NCBI GenBank assembly: GCA_965204875.1 | Contig: OZ242020.1 | Location: 1,798,001 to 1,862,000, forward strand | Direction of reading: 5' to 3' | DNA length: 64,000 bases | Origin: Aldehydirespirator sp965204875 | GTDB taxonomy: Bacteria > Actinomycetota > Acidimicrobiia > Acidimicrobiales > Aldehydirespiratoraceae | Part shown: in pieces, positions 8,531 to 16,339 of the stretch | How positions within the stretch are numbered: the first letter of the stretch is position 1 | Layout: each line of letters begins with the position of its first letter | Position numbers and translations under genes: made by a program | The notes under the pieces: model-generated | What the model was told of the DNA's origin: nothing | The model's database searches: none | The model's input: only the letters and a program-made list of their open reading frames with translations

Positions 8531-8582
8531 GGGATAACAACTCTGTAGTTTATCCCCCGCTCTGTCCACAGCCTGTGGATAA
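8531..8582. promoter_or_regulatory. Cluster of DnaA-box-like motifs
   Basis: Within 52 bp downstream of crgA there are a perfect inverted DnaA box TGTGGATAA (8574-8582), TTATCCCCC (8550-8558), an inverted TTATCCC (within 8531-8539) and a TGTCCACA (8562-8569). The 250-bp gap 8399-8650 has no other feature. This could titrate DnaA or be incidental; dnaA and dnaN are not in the window, so it is not evidently oriC. Confidence 0.35.
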
Positions 8583-8650
8583 CTGAGCAGTTGACTGCGG
8601 TCGGGCGTGTCAGTTGGCTGCGGTCAGGCGTGTGTGGTGGGTGGGCCGGC

Positions 8651-8983
8651 CTATTCGATGGGGGCGACGAGGTCCATCTCGTCCTGGCAGTGCCGGGGCG
8701 GCTCGGGGTCCTCGTGTGGCGCCACGGTCATCCGCGCCTCGGCTCCGCAGATGCTGCAGCGGTACTCGATCTTGACCTTTCGCAGCTTGCCGGGCTCGGG
8801 CGGCTCGGGCAGGGGCTGGGCCAGCCCGCGCAGCATCCCAAGCCCGATCCGCAGCACCGCGTAGGCGACCACCACCGCTATGAGAACCTTGAAGACCTCG
8901 GCCAGGATGGTGCCCACCACAAGCCCGACCAGCGCCGCGACCGCCAGTGAGATGTCGACGGCTCTGTCGCTGCGAATCTTCAA
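8651..8983 (-). CDS. Small membrane protein with C-terminal zinc-ribbon-like motif
   Basis: The 110-aa protein has two close hydrophobic stretches (about residues 10-30 and 31-48) followed by a proline-rich turn and a soluble tail with YRCSICGAEARM (CxxC) and PPRHCQDEM (HC), a possible zinc knuckle. It starts with TTG at 8983, preceded by GGGAGC. It is convergent with crgA. The family is not recognised by name. Confidence 0.65.
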   Translation of the reverse strand: MKIRSDRAVDISLAVAALVGLVVGTILAEVFKVLIAVVVAYAVLRIGLGMLRGLAQPLPEPPEPGKLRKVKIEYRCSICGAEARMTVAPHEDPEPPRHCQDEMDLVAPIE

Positions 8984-9672
8984 GACGCTCCCTCACCAGG
9001 CCGCATCGATGCTACGCCGCCGAGCAGCCAGGCCGCGGTCACCGAGGCTGGTCAAGCTATTTGGAGTGGGTTGTCGTCCACGTTGTCACACATCCTCGGT
9101 ACCGTCAGGCTGTGACCGATAGTGCTTGCCAACTTTCAGAACCAGCCCCGTCGGGGGGAGGAGGAGGATAGTAGTAGCAGCATGATGATTATGGAACTAG
9201 CATGTAATTCCATGCTGTCGGCAGTGCTGCGAGGTTCGTGCCAACCGGTAGGCGGACGAGCCGGAGTGTCCGCACTGCGGTTGCCGCATGTGCGGCGTCC
9301 AGCGGCGCACAAGACCGCACAAGACAATGCCGTACCGGTGCCTGCTGCCACTTCGACCTGTCCGGTCACCGAACTTGTGGCCGCAACTGTGGTAGACAAC
9401 ATTGACGAAGCGACCCCGAAGATGGGTTCGCCATCGCTACGCCGAGACGATGGGATGGGTTACCTTGATGAGCACGAGATGTATCGAGGCATAATAGGTC
9501 ATCAGACGCTCCACCACTTGGTGATCGGGCGGGTTAACCGCCACGTCCTTGGCATGGGCTTCGAGTTCTTTTGGGCCAAGTGTAAGATGTCGGCTAGGTA
9601 CCGCGGACATAATGGTGAGTCGATGCGTCGTATAGTCGGCAAGCAGTTGCCCTATCCCAAGTTGGTTGTAGC
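8984..9672. other. 689-bp stretch without a gene I can support
   Basis: Base composition drops here toward that of the following restriction-modification genes, so this is probably the left edge of the acquired patch. A minus-strand frame at 9437-9700 could encode 87 aa with an ordinary-looking centre (TLGPKELEAHAKDVAV), and a plus-strand frame runs 9122-9676, but neither has a clear Shine-Dalgarno or recognisable family and they overlap each other. I call neither. Confidence 0.4.
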
Positions 9673-10641
9673 GTGAACCCCTTCGCCTCCGTAGTGCCAA
9701 TTTTGACTGAATCCGAGGCTATCAGGACCCGCAACCAGATGTGGGCAGCCGGAGCGAAAATCCCGTCTTGGGTCAACCCGCGCCATGTCGGATTGGATCA
9801 GTTTTTCACACGCCCTGAGATTGCGTCCGCTTGCTACGACGACCTGATGGCGCGGATGCGCGCCGATAATGCCCCCATCAACGAGTATCGGTTTGTGGAA
9901 CCTGGAGCCGGCGCTGGAGCATTCTACGATCTACTGCCGACAAACAGGCGCATCGGGCTAGACATACTTCCAGTACGTCCGGATTTTGAGCGCGCTGACT
10001 TCTTGACTTGGGAACCGCCCGATGACCATCAACGCTATGCGGTAGTCGGCAACCCGCCGTTCGGGTACAGGGCGTGGCTCGCGTTGGCCTTCGTGAACAG
10101 AGCCGCGTTGTTCGCCGACTATGTGGGCATGATCCTTCCGATGGCATTCCAAAGTGACGGTAAGGGCAGCCCCAAACATCGGGTAACCGGACTGCGGCTC
10201 ATTCACTCTGAACAGCTTCCTTCGGACAGTTTTGTCAGCTTAGAGGGTCGCTCTGTGAAGATCAATGCTCTCTGGCAAGTTTGGCAGCGCGGCGTAAACA
10301 ACCATAGCCACACTGAGACATGCGACGAATGGATCGACCTGTTCACCGTGGACCAACGCAAGGAGAGACTCTGCGGACAGGAGCGCATGTCTGAAGCTGA
10401 CTGGTTCCTCCAACGGACCTTCTTCGCCGATCCACCTCGTCTAGTACGATGTTTTTCCGAGGTTCGCTACGTTTGCGGCTACGGCATCGTCATCCACAAG
10501 GCTCATGATCTGGTGACGAAGATACTGAACGGTACGGACTGGCGTGACTACAGCAATCTTGCGGCCCACAATTGCCGCCACATCAGCATGTACCACATCC
10601 GTCGGGCGCTTACCGAAGCGGGCCTTGTAGATGCGGCTTGA
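9673..10641 (+). CDS. DNA methyltransferase of a type II restriction-modification system
   Basis: The 322-aa protein carries the amino-methyltransferase motifs in gamma-class order: motif X-like QFFTRPEIA (about residues 43-51), AdoMet-binding EPGAGAGAFYDLL (motif I), LDILP (motif II acidic region) and catalytic NPPFGYRAW (motif IV, NPPF), with a C-terminal target-recognition part. NPPF marks an N6-adenine or N4-cytosine enzyme. It starts with GTG at 9673 without a clear ribosome site. Its last 11 bp overlap the endonuclease gene. The host genome is modified to survive the cognate nuclease. The recognition sequence is unknown. Confidence 0.85.
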   Translation: MNPFASVVPILTESEAIRTRNQMWAAGAKIPSWVNPRHVGLDQFFTRPEIASACYDDLMARMRADNAPINEYRFVEPGAGAGAFYDLLPTNRRIGLDILPVRPDFERADFLTWEPPDDHQRYAVVGNPPFGYRAWLALAFVNRAALFADYVGMILPMAFQSDGKGSPKHRVTGLRLIHSEQLPSDSFVSLEGRSVKINALWQVWQRGVNNHSHTETCDEWIDLFTVDQRKERLCGQERMSEADWFLQRTFFADPPRLVRCFSEVRYVCGYGIVIHKAHDLVTKILNGTDWRDYSNLAAHNCRHISMYHIRRALTEAGLVDAA

Positions 10642-11182
10642 AGCCGAGGCGATCCTATTGGAAGTGCTGGCATCGTACGCGGATGCTGGCAAATGGGTCA
10701 ATTCGACATTCGAGGATATAAAGCGGTTGTCCAACACGAAGGTCGGTGATGCTGGCCAGGACCTTGTAGAGCGTTTATGCGTCGAGATTGGGTTTGATTA
10801 CGAGTTCCCTGAGAGACCCGAGGGTGCGGGCAGGCAACGGCAGTCGCCCTGGGACATCAGGATCGAGAACGTGACCTTCGAACTCAAGACGGCCACTGAG
10901 GATGTTCACGGAGCCTTTCAGTTCAATCACATCCGTTATCATCGCGAATATGAGGCCCTGTTATGCGTAGGAGTCAGTCCCGATAAGATCGGGTTTGATG
11001 CCTGGTCGAAAGCTGAGGTAGCCACCGGAGGGGCGGGACGTCTCGTCTCGATGGAGAAGGGCGGTTCGGCGTCGCACAAGTTGACCAAGCGCCGGGGCCA
11101 ACTGCGATCGATCCACGACTTCGAGGACCATATGCTGAACGTTGTTGCAGCTATCGATCAACTCAGGAGGAAGGCTCCATGA
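10631..11182 (+). CDS. Type II restriction endonuclease (PD-(D/E)XK type)
   Basis: The 183-aa protein directly follows and overlaps the methyltransferase gene by 11 bp. It contains a helix EDIKRLSNTKVGDAGQDLVERLCVE, then SPWDIRIENVTFELKTATED, which reads as the PD-(D/E)XK core (Asp of PWD, Glu and Lys of ELK). Pairing with a methyltransferase supports restriction endonuclease function; the name and cut site cannot be given. No controller (C) protein gene is seen upstream. Codon and base composition are less GC-rich than in the neighbours, consistent with horizontal acquisition. Confidence 0.8.
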   Translation: MRLEAEAILLEVLASYADAGKWVNSTFEDIKRLSNTKVGDAGQDLVERLCVEIGFDYEFPERPEGAGRQRQSPWDIRIENVTFELKTATEDVHGAFQFNHIRYHREYEALLCVGVSPDKIGFDAWSKAEVATGGAGRLVSMEKGGSASHKLTKRRGQLRSIHDFEDHMLNVVAAIDQLRRKAP

Positions 11183-11818
11183 GTGCCAGACGAAGGTAGC
11201 TTGAGAATGCAATGATGCCTCGTGCGACAACATGACTGACATCTACAATAGGTCTGAGGTGATCAACTCAGTCGGTTTCTCAGCGAGATGCTGTGCGTTC
11301 GACGCCTACGACCTCACATCTCAGATCGTCCGCATAATCACTTGTCGTGAGTATATCGGATGGTGCCGTCTCGCCCGGTCGCACTCGTGTGATGATTGCG
11401 GAGCCGTCGCCGATGCGCACTCGGTCGCTGTTGACGAAAGCCACCCTTACGTCATAGTCGCTGTCCTTGGAGGAACCGTTCGTCGCTGTGACCGTAGCTT
11501 CTACATCTCCAGCGAAGTCCTCTCCAGTTATCTCGCAAGCAACCTCAGCCATCTCACTAGGGTCGGACTCGGCCGCCCACCGCTCAAGGTCGAGCATGTC
11601 ACAGGTCGTCCACTCGCTGTCAATAGACGCAATGGACTGCTCGATTGCTCGCTCACCAGGACGGACGTGGCTGATGATGTTGAGAGATGAATCCCAACAC
11701 GAGTACCGGTCGAGTCGTAGAACACGATGTCAAGATCGTAGTTCGATGTCTTCGACGACTGATTCACAACCTCTAGTGCAAAGTAGTCGAAGAAGTCGTT
11801 GGCCAGTTTTGTGCATCC

Positions 11819-12880
11819 GCAAGCTCCACCGGTGATCGCGACGGATCGGCCATGATGGCCGATTGTAGGTGTCGGCGATCATCCGGTGGAGGTTCAGGAG
11901 TATGGCACGGAGTTTGTGCTCATCCGAGCGCGCGCAGCTTGAGGTGCTGGCGAGGTCGGGGTTGGGGGTGGGGGAGATCAGCGGCCTGTTGGGCCGGCAC
12001 CGCTCGACGGTGTGGCGGGAGCTGCGCCGCAACGGCGGGGTCTGCGCCTATCGGGCTGAGGCGGCGCAGGCCGGGGCCGAGGCGCGGGCGCGTCGTCCGA
12101 AGACGCCGAAGCTGGTTGGGGATCCTCTGCTGGCTGCGGCGGTCAAGGCGGGGCTGGCCAGGAAGTGGGCGCCGCAGTCGGTCGCGGCCGACCTCAGCGA
12201 GCAGGGCATGGCGATCTGTGGGGAGACGATCTATCAGGGGTGCTACCGCAGCGACCGGGGCCTGCCCGAGAACACCTGGAGGCTGCTTGCGCGCCGCCGG
12301 CGCCGCCGCAAGCCCCGCAGCCGCTGCGAACGCGCCAAGCGCAGCGTGCTGGGCGGTTTCAAGCCCATAGCGCAGCGTCCCGATGCGGTCGCGGCACGGC
12401 TGGAGGCAGGGCATTGGGAGGGCGACCTCATCATCGGCGCCGGCAACCGCAGCGCGGTGGTCACCCTCATCGAGCGGGTCAGCCGCTACGCGCTGCTCGC
12501 CGCGCTGCCCAACGGCCACACCGCAGACGAGGTCAACGCGGCGGTCATCGCCGCGTTGGGCCGCCAGCCCGCTCACATGGTCCGCACCCTCACCTGGGAC
12601 CAAGGCCGCGAGATCGCCCACTGGCCCAAAATCGAAAAAGCCCTCCCAGACCTCAAGGTCTACATCTGCGACCCCCACTCACCCTGGCAGCGCGGCAGCA
12701 ACGAAAACACCAACCGCATAATCCGCCGCTGGCTCCCCAAAGGCACCGACCTCAACATCGCACCCGTCAAACTCGCCATCATCGAAGACCACCTCAACAC
12801 CATGCCCCGACGCATCCACAACTGGAACAGCGCACTAACCCAATACACTGCCCACTGTCGCGATCACCAATAGAGCTTGC
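11819..12880 (+). mobile_element. IS30-family insertion sequence, 1062 bp
   Basis: The terminal inverted repeats are about 26 bp: left end GCAAGCTCCACCGGTGATCG at 11819 onward, right end its complement ending at 12880, with differences only at the pyrimidines of the CYAYY section and near the inner end. The element is flanked by direct CATCC at 11814-11818 and 12881-12885, taken as the target duplication. The size is normal for IS30-family elements. A near-identical solo left end is present at 41225-41263, which independently supports the left boundary. Confidence 0.88.
11902..12873 (+). CDS. IS30-family transposase (DDE)
   Basis: The 323-aa transposase has an N-terminal HTH_38-type domain (LEVLARSGLGVGEISGLLGR, HRSTVWRELRRNGG), a basic middle part and the IS30 DDE catalytic core: GHWEGDLIIG (first Asp), LTWDQGREI (second Asp) and GSNENTNRIIRRWLPKGTD (Glu). 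The start at 11902 is preceded by GGAGG nine bases upstream; an earlier in-frame ATG at 11869 lies closer to the terminal repeat. All key residues are present, so the element may be active. Confidence 0.92.
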   Translation: MARSLCSSERAQLEVLARSGLGVGEISGLLGRHRSTVWRELRRNGGVCAYRAEAAQAGAEARARRPKTPKLVGDPLLAAAVKAGLARKWAPQSVAADLSEQGMAICGETIYQGCYRSDRGLPENTWRLLARRRRRRKPRSRCERAKRSVLGGFKPIAQRPDAVAARLEAGHWEGDLIIGAGNRSAVVTLIERVSRYALLAALPNGHTADEVNAAVIAALGRQPAHMVRTLTWDQGREIAHWPKIEKALPDLKVYICDPHSPWQRGSNENTNRIIRRWLPKGTDLNIAPVKLAIIEDHLNTMPRRIHNWNSALTQYTAHCRDHQ

Positions 12881-13110
12881 CATCCAACGAAGTCATCCGC
12901 CTCGGTTCGTTCCGTTGTGGCGGTTGACCCAGTGTCTGAGGACTGGTCTGTTGCTGTCGCTGTCTGGTCACCCTGCTCGTCACCACTACCTGACGTGGCG
13001 ATGACAAGAATGACTACGAGGGCGATCAGTCCAGCGGGAATCAGGAACAGTTTCCGCCTCCATCAAGGCCGACGACGAACCTCGTCAGCTAGGTGTTCCG
13101 CCGGGAAAGT

Positions 13111-13124
13111 GGGGGGGGGGGGGG
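13111..13124. repeat. Poly-G tract (14 Gs; poly-C in the minus-strand coding frame)
   Basis: Fourteen consecutive Gs lie in the N-terminal coding part of the interrupted minus-strand gene, after codon 7. Only tract lengths divisible by three keep the frame toward PAEHLADEV. Such tracts are prone to slippage. Confidence 0.85.
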
Positions 13125-13235
13125 CTGGTTGCTTTTCTCAGTCATGTTCCCACTCTAGCAAGACGAAGCACCTAACAGCAGGTGTCGTCCCCTCGGTGTC
13201 GGCAGCGGTCTGGGTTTGACTGGCCGTGGGGGAGG

Positions 13236-14822
13236 TCAGCGTGATGTGCTGGACAGTAGGAGCGCGGCCGAGCCTGTGGGGCCTGCGCTGATCACTAGCA
13301 AGTGACCCACGTGTTGTCTCGAACCTTCTCGCATGATCGCCGCCCGGTTGTCCAGGTTCGCGATGGTGCCTCGGCAGCCCGTGGCGGCGAGCCCGTCGGT
13401 GATCAGGCGCAACTCTTCGGCGGCACCGGAGTTGCCCGTGGCGACCGCTCCTCCGGCACGGTTGATCCTTGCCGCGTCCACCTCAAGCGCCCGCGCCACC
13501 AGCAGGACCGTCGCCGCGTCGTGCTCGGAGACTGCGATCTCGTCCACGGCGTCGAGTTCCAGTCCCGCCTCGGCCAGTGCTCGGCCCACGGAGCTGGCGA
13601 CGTTGCCGGTCGGATCGAACGGATCGCCGGCCGCGCGCCCGACCCCGCTCACCACCGCTCTCGATGCCCCTGCCACAGGCAGCCTCGAAGAGCGACTGAC
13701 ATTGTGAGAGCACGGCGCCCCTGCTTTCGACGCCCCTGCCGTCCGCAGTCTCGAAGAGTCCGCCGCAACCTGGTCGGCTCCGGCACCCTGCGACCGTAAG
13801 GTCTCCGCTTCCGGCGCGTTCGCCTGCACCGTCTCCGTATGTGCGCAGCCGGGTTGCCCGGCTCCGCCCGCGGCACCGTCCCTCTCTGATGCCTCCGAGT
13901 GCCCAGCGCTCGCCGTGGTGCCCGCTTGCAGCACTACAGCGGCCGCGGCGTCGGCCGGGGGCGCGAAGGTTGCGGCCGTCAGCAGGCCGCCGTCATCGAA
14001 GGCCGGCGGCAGTGCGGCCGTCTCGCCCCACTCCCGAACCACATCGCTCGCCACCGGGTCGCCGCGGCGCACGAACGGCCCGGCCGAACTGCCGGGCCGA
14101 GCGGCCACGGCCACGATGGCGCCACTGTCACCCGACGCCCGGCGCAGCCGCCGCGACTCCTCGGCCGCTGCGTCCAACTCGGCCCTGCAAACACCGACAC
14201 CCCGGGCGGCCCGCTCGACCAGGCGCGGCCCGGGCAGCAGTCCTCCCCGCTCCGCCAGCCGTTCGGCCACGCCACCCCAGGGTGCGCCGTAGTTCCGTTG
14301 CAGCGCCGCCGCGCCCGGCGGGACCACCGAGCAGACTCCCAGACCCAGCACCAGCACGGTCTCCGCCTGGCCGGATCGGATCGCGGCCACGCCGGCAGCC
14401 ACGGCGGCCAGCCCGCTGGTCTCGCCCCTGTCGATCACCTGACCGCCCACCCGGTCGGGCCAGCCCGCCGCCAGCACCAAGGCACGCGCCACGTCGGCGC
14501 CGCAGGCTCCCACCGGGTCGGCACAGCCCACGATCACCTCGTCAAGGTCTTCGGGCGCGAGCCCGGCCCGCTCCAGCGCCTCGCGACCCACCACGCCGCC
14601 CAACATCACCGGATGCCATCCGGACAGCTCGCCGTCCACGGGCCGCATCGCCGTGCGAGCCGCAGCCACCACTTCTACGGACACGCTCACCGTTGCCAAC
14701 CGTCCTCGAAACGACCCCATCGCCGGCGAACCGAACAGCCACTCCCGGGATGGCCGTAGCCAGGCATCAGCCGCCGCCCCGAAGTCCACCCAGCCACAGG
14801 CTCGGCGGTGATCCGAACGCAC
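13236..14822 (-). CDS. Thiolase-fold protein lacking the catalytic cysteines, with low-complexity insert
   Basis: The 528-aa product follows the thiolase layout: VEVVAAARTAMRPVDGELSG at the start of the fold, ALERAGLAPEDLDEVIVGC, then IDRGETSGLAAVAAGVAAIRSGQAETVLVLG where functional thiolases have VNRxCxSG; here Glu stands at the nucleophile position. The C-terminal NRAGGAVATGNSGAAEELR replaces the GHPxGxSG histidine motif with Asn, and the CxGxG loop reads NLDNRAA. About 100 residues (near 300-400) are an Ala/Gly/Ser-rich insert partly built from a 66-bp duplication. Thiolytic activity is therefore unlikely; a structural or SCP2-thiolase-like role is possible. The start is uncertain (GTG 14822, ATG 14720 or GTG 14690). 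Confidence 0.7.
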   Translation of the reverse strand: MRSDHRRACGWVDFGAAADAWLRPSREWLFGSPAMGSFRGRLATVSVSVEVVAAARTAMRPVDGELSGWHPVMLGGVVGREALERAGLAPEDLDEVIVGCADPVGACGADVARALVLAAGWPDRVGGQVIDRGETSGLAAVAAGVAAIRSGQAETVLVLGLGVCSVVPPGAAALQRNYGAPWGGVAERLAERGGLLPGPRLVERAARGVGVCRAELDAAAEESRRLRRASGDSGAIVAVAARPGSSAGPFVRRGDPVASDVVREWGETAALPPAFDDGGLLTAATFAPPADAAAAVVLQAGTTASAGHSEASERDGAAGGAGQPGCAHTETVQANAPEAETLRSQGAGADQVAADSSRLRTAGASKAGAPCSHNVSRSSRLPVAGASRAVVSGVGRAAGDPFDPTGNVASSVGRALAEAGLELDAVDEIAVSEHDAATVLLVARALEVDAARINRAGGAVATGNSGAAEELRLITDGLAATGCRGTIANLDNRAAIMREGSRQHVGHLLVISAGPTGSAALLLSSTSR

Positions 14823-15009
14823 CAGCCCGTTCGATGGTTGTCGGCCGACTCCGCCGGAGGCCGTTGATATTGGCGGAATCCTCGCTCACGTCTGAGTTGT
14901 CTACACGCCGGTTCCTGCCCGCGAGTTGCCTACTCGGCTCCGCCCGCCGGAGTCAACGCCGCGCCGCCACGATTCGGCGGTGGTCGCCATGACTCGGCTC
15001 CGTGCCCGC

Positions 15010-15117
15010 CCTGACGCCTCCCGCTGGATCCACCACTACAACTGTCACCGACACCACACCGCCATAGACGGCCCACCCGCAACACGCGCACAGATACTCA
15101 CGCGAACCGACAGCTAA
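15010..15117 (+). pseudogene. Transposase C-terminal fragment (IS3/IS481-type integrase core)
   Basis: The frame ending at 15117 reads RWIHHYNCHRHHTAIDGPPATR, the typical C-terminal end of rve-type transposases (W..YN..RPH.A..G.PP). Nothing upstream (14823-15010) continues the catalytic core, so this is a relic. The rest of the 560-bp gap 14823-15383 holds no gene I can support. Confidence 0.65.
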
Positions 15118-15383
15118 GCGGCCGGCGGCGTGAACTCGGCGCCGCGCCCGCCGGGCCGATGCTCCAACCTCATGGGCACCGGCCTCATCAACGGCTATTG
15201 GTTCCGCACCCTGCCGAGGCGATGCCCTCGCATCAACGACCGAGCCAATGGCGTTCGCGGCCCCGCGCCCGCAGAGCCGGTGCCTAGACTGCCCCATACT
15301 GCGACCGTCCTGCCGATAGCAGATGTCGCGCGCTCGGTCGTGCGCCTGCCGGAGCAACTCAACAGCAACGCTGGGAGGTCATC

Positions 15384-15989
15384 GTGAACAACAGCACTGC
15401 AGATGTCGTCATCAGGCTGCTCACCGCGCTGACGGTCATCGGGCTGGCACTGGCCGCAGTGCTCGATGAGCCCGAGGCGGACGACTTCGCCGCGCTCATC
15501 CTGCGTGCGGCCCTGGGCATGATGATCTTCGTCCACGGCTACAACAAGGCCTTCCGGGGTGGCAGGATCGACGGTACTGCCGGCTGGTTCCAGTCGATGG
15601 GGATGCGCCCCGGCAAGGTGCATGCAATCACCGCGGCCTCCGCCGAGATGGGTGTCGGCGCTTTGCTGGTGGTCGGGCTGCTCACCCCTCTCGCCGCGGC
15701 CGGTCTCATCGCCCTGATGATGGTGGCGTTCTGGACGGTCCACCGCGACAAGGGGTTCATGATCACCGGCGAGGGCTGGGAGTACGTGGCTCTCATCGCC
15801 GTGGCAGCGTTGGTGTGCGCCACGCTGGGCCCGGGTGACGTCTCGCTCGACGCCGCTCTCGACATTGCAAACGATCTCGACGGCTGGACCGGCCTGTGGG
15901 TGGCATTGCTGATCGGCCTGGGCAGCGGCACCGCACAACTGCTGCTCTTCTACCGCCCCGACCGCCAGGATCAGCCGACTACCAGCTGA
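15384..15989 (+). CDS. DoxX-family membrane protein
   Basis: The 201-aa protein has four to five hydrophobic helices. The DoxX signature is LILRAALGMMIFVHGYNKAFRGGRIDGTAGWFQSMGMRP followed by AEMGVGALLVVGLLTPLAAAGLIALM. DoxX-like proteins are inner-membrane proteins linked to quinone/thiol redox processes in some bacteria; a specific role here is not known. A GGAGG lies just before the GTG start at 15384. Confidence 0.85.
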   Translation: MNNSTADVVIRLLTALTVIGLALAAVLDEPEADDFAALILRAALGMMIFVHGYNKAFRGGRIDGTAGWFQSMGMRPGKVHAITAASAEMGVGALLVVGLLTPLAAAGLIALMMVAFWTVHRDKGFMITGEGWEYVALIAVAALVCATLGPGDVSLDAALDIANDLDGWTGLWVALLIGLGSGTAQLLLFYRPDRQDQPTTS

Positions 15990-16339
15990 CCAGACCGCCC
16001 AACTTCCAGCTAACGCACCACCCGCAGCCAGGCCCCCGAGGTCGCCGGATTGATTGGCACTTGCCAATGCTGGTGCTTAGTGCGGCACCAAGCGACAGCG
16101 CTGCGCTCCCCGAGGTGCCGCAGCCAGGCTCTGGCCCTAGCTGTAGTGACCGCAGCCAAGCTGGCAGTCTGGCGACTGGTACGGCATCGGGGCCTCCGGT
16201 TGGCAGGCCACACAGCCGATATCAGCCCGCGAGTTCAGCAACCGGCATCGGGTGCCTCCGACGCGACCGACCGATGTGTCGCAGTCAGGCCGCAACCCGC
16301 AACCCGCAACCCGCAGCCCAGCCCAGGCCAGCCGGCAGG
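15990..16339. other. 350-bp convergent intergenic stretch
   Basis: Between the convergent doxX-like and EamA genes. It contains a short microsatellite-like run of CGCAACC units around 16292-16315. No gene is supported. Confidence 0.5.

Larger units (their letters stand above)
11280..13145 (-). pseudogene. Broken gene for a membrane-anchored protein with two repeated FxLYD-like domains, interrupted by IS30-family element
   Basis: Reading the minus strand from ATG at 13145 gives MTEKSNQ, a run of 14 Cs (prolines), PAEHLADEVRRRP, an in-frame TGA, then WRRKLFLIPAGLIALVVIL (membrane segment) and an acidic/Thr-rich stalk up to DDFVG at 12886. The element at 11819-12880 interrupts it. Deleting the element plus one CATCC copy gives DDFVGCTKLANDFFDY in frame, followed by VVNQSSKTSNYDLDIVF. 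A frameshift near 11670 moves the remainder (HVRPGERA, then a second copy of the domain: VACEITGED, NGSSKDSDYDV, RVRPGETAPSD) into another frame, ending at 11280. The two domains align Cys for Cys. Lesions: C14 tract (12 or 15 Cs needed), TGA, insertion, frameshift. Sequencing error could explain the homopolymer and frameshift but not the insertion. Confidence 0.8.

Noticed and set aside
8399..8650. Chromosome origin
   Set aside because: DnaA-like boxes are few and neither dnaA nor dnaN is adjacent; kept only as a weak regulatory candidate.
9437..9700. Minus-strand 87-codon frame that could be a controller or small protein of the R-M locus
   Set aside because: No helix-turn-helix, no Shine-Dalgarno, and it overlaps the methyltransferase start and another doubtful frame.
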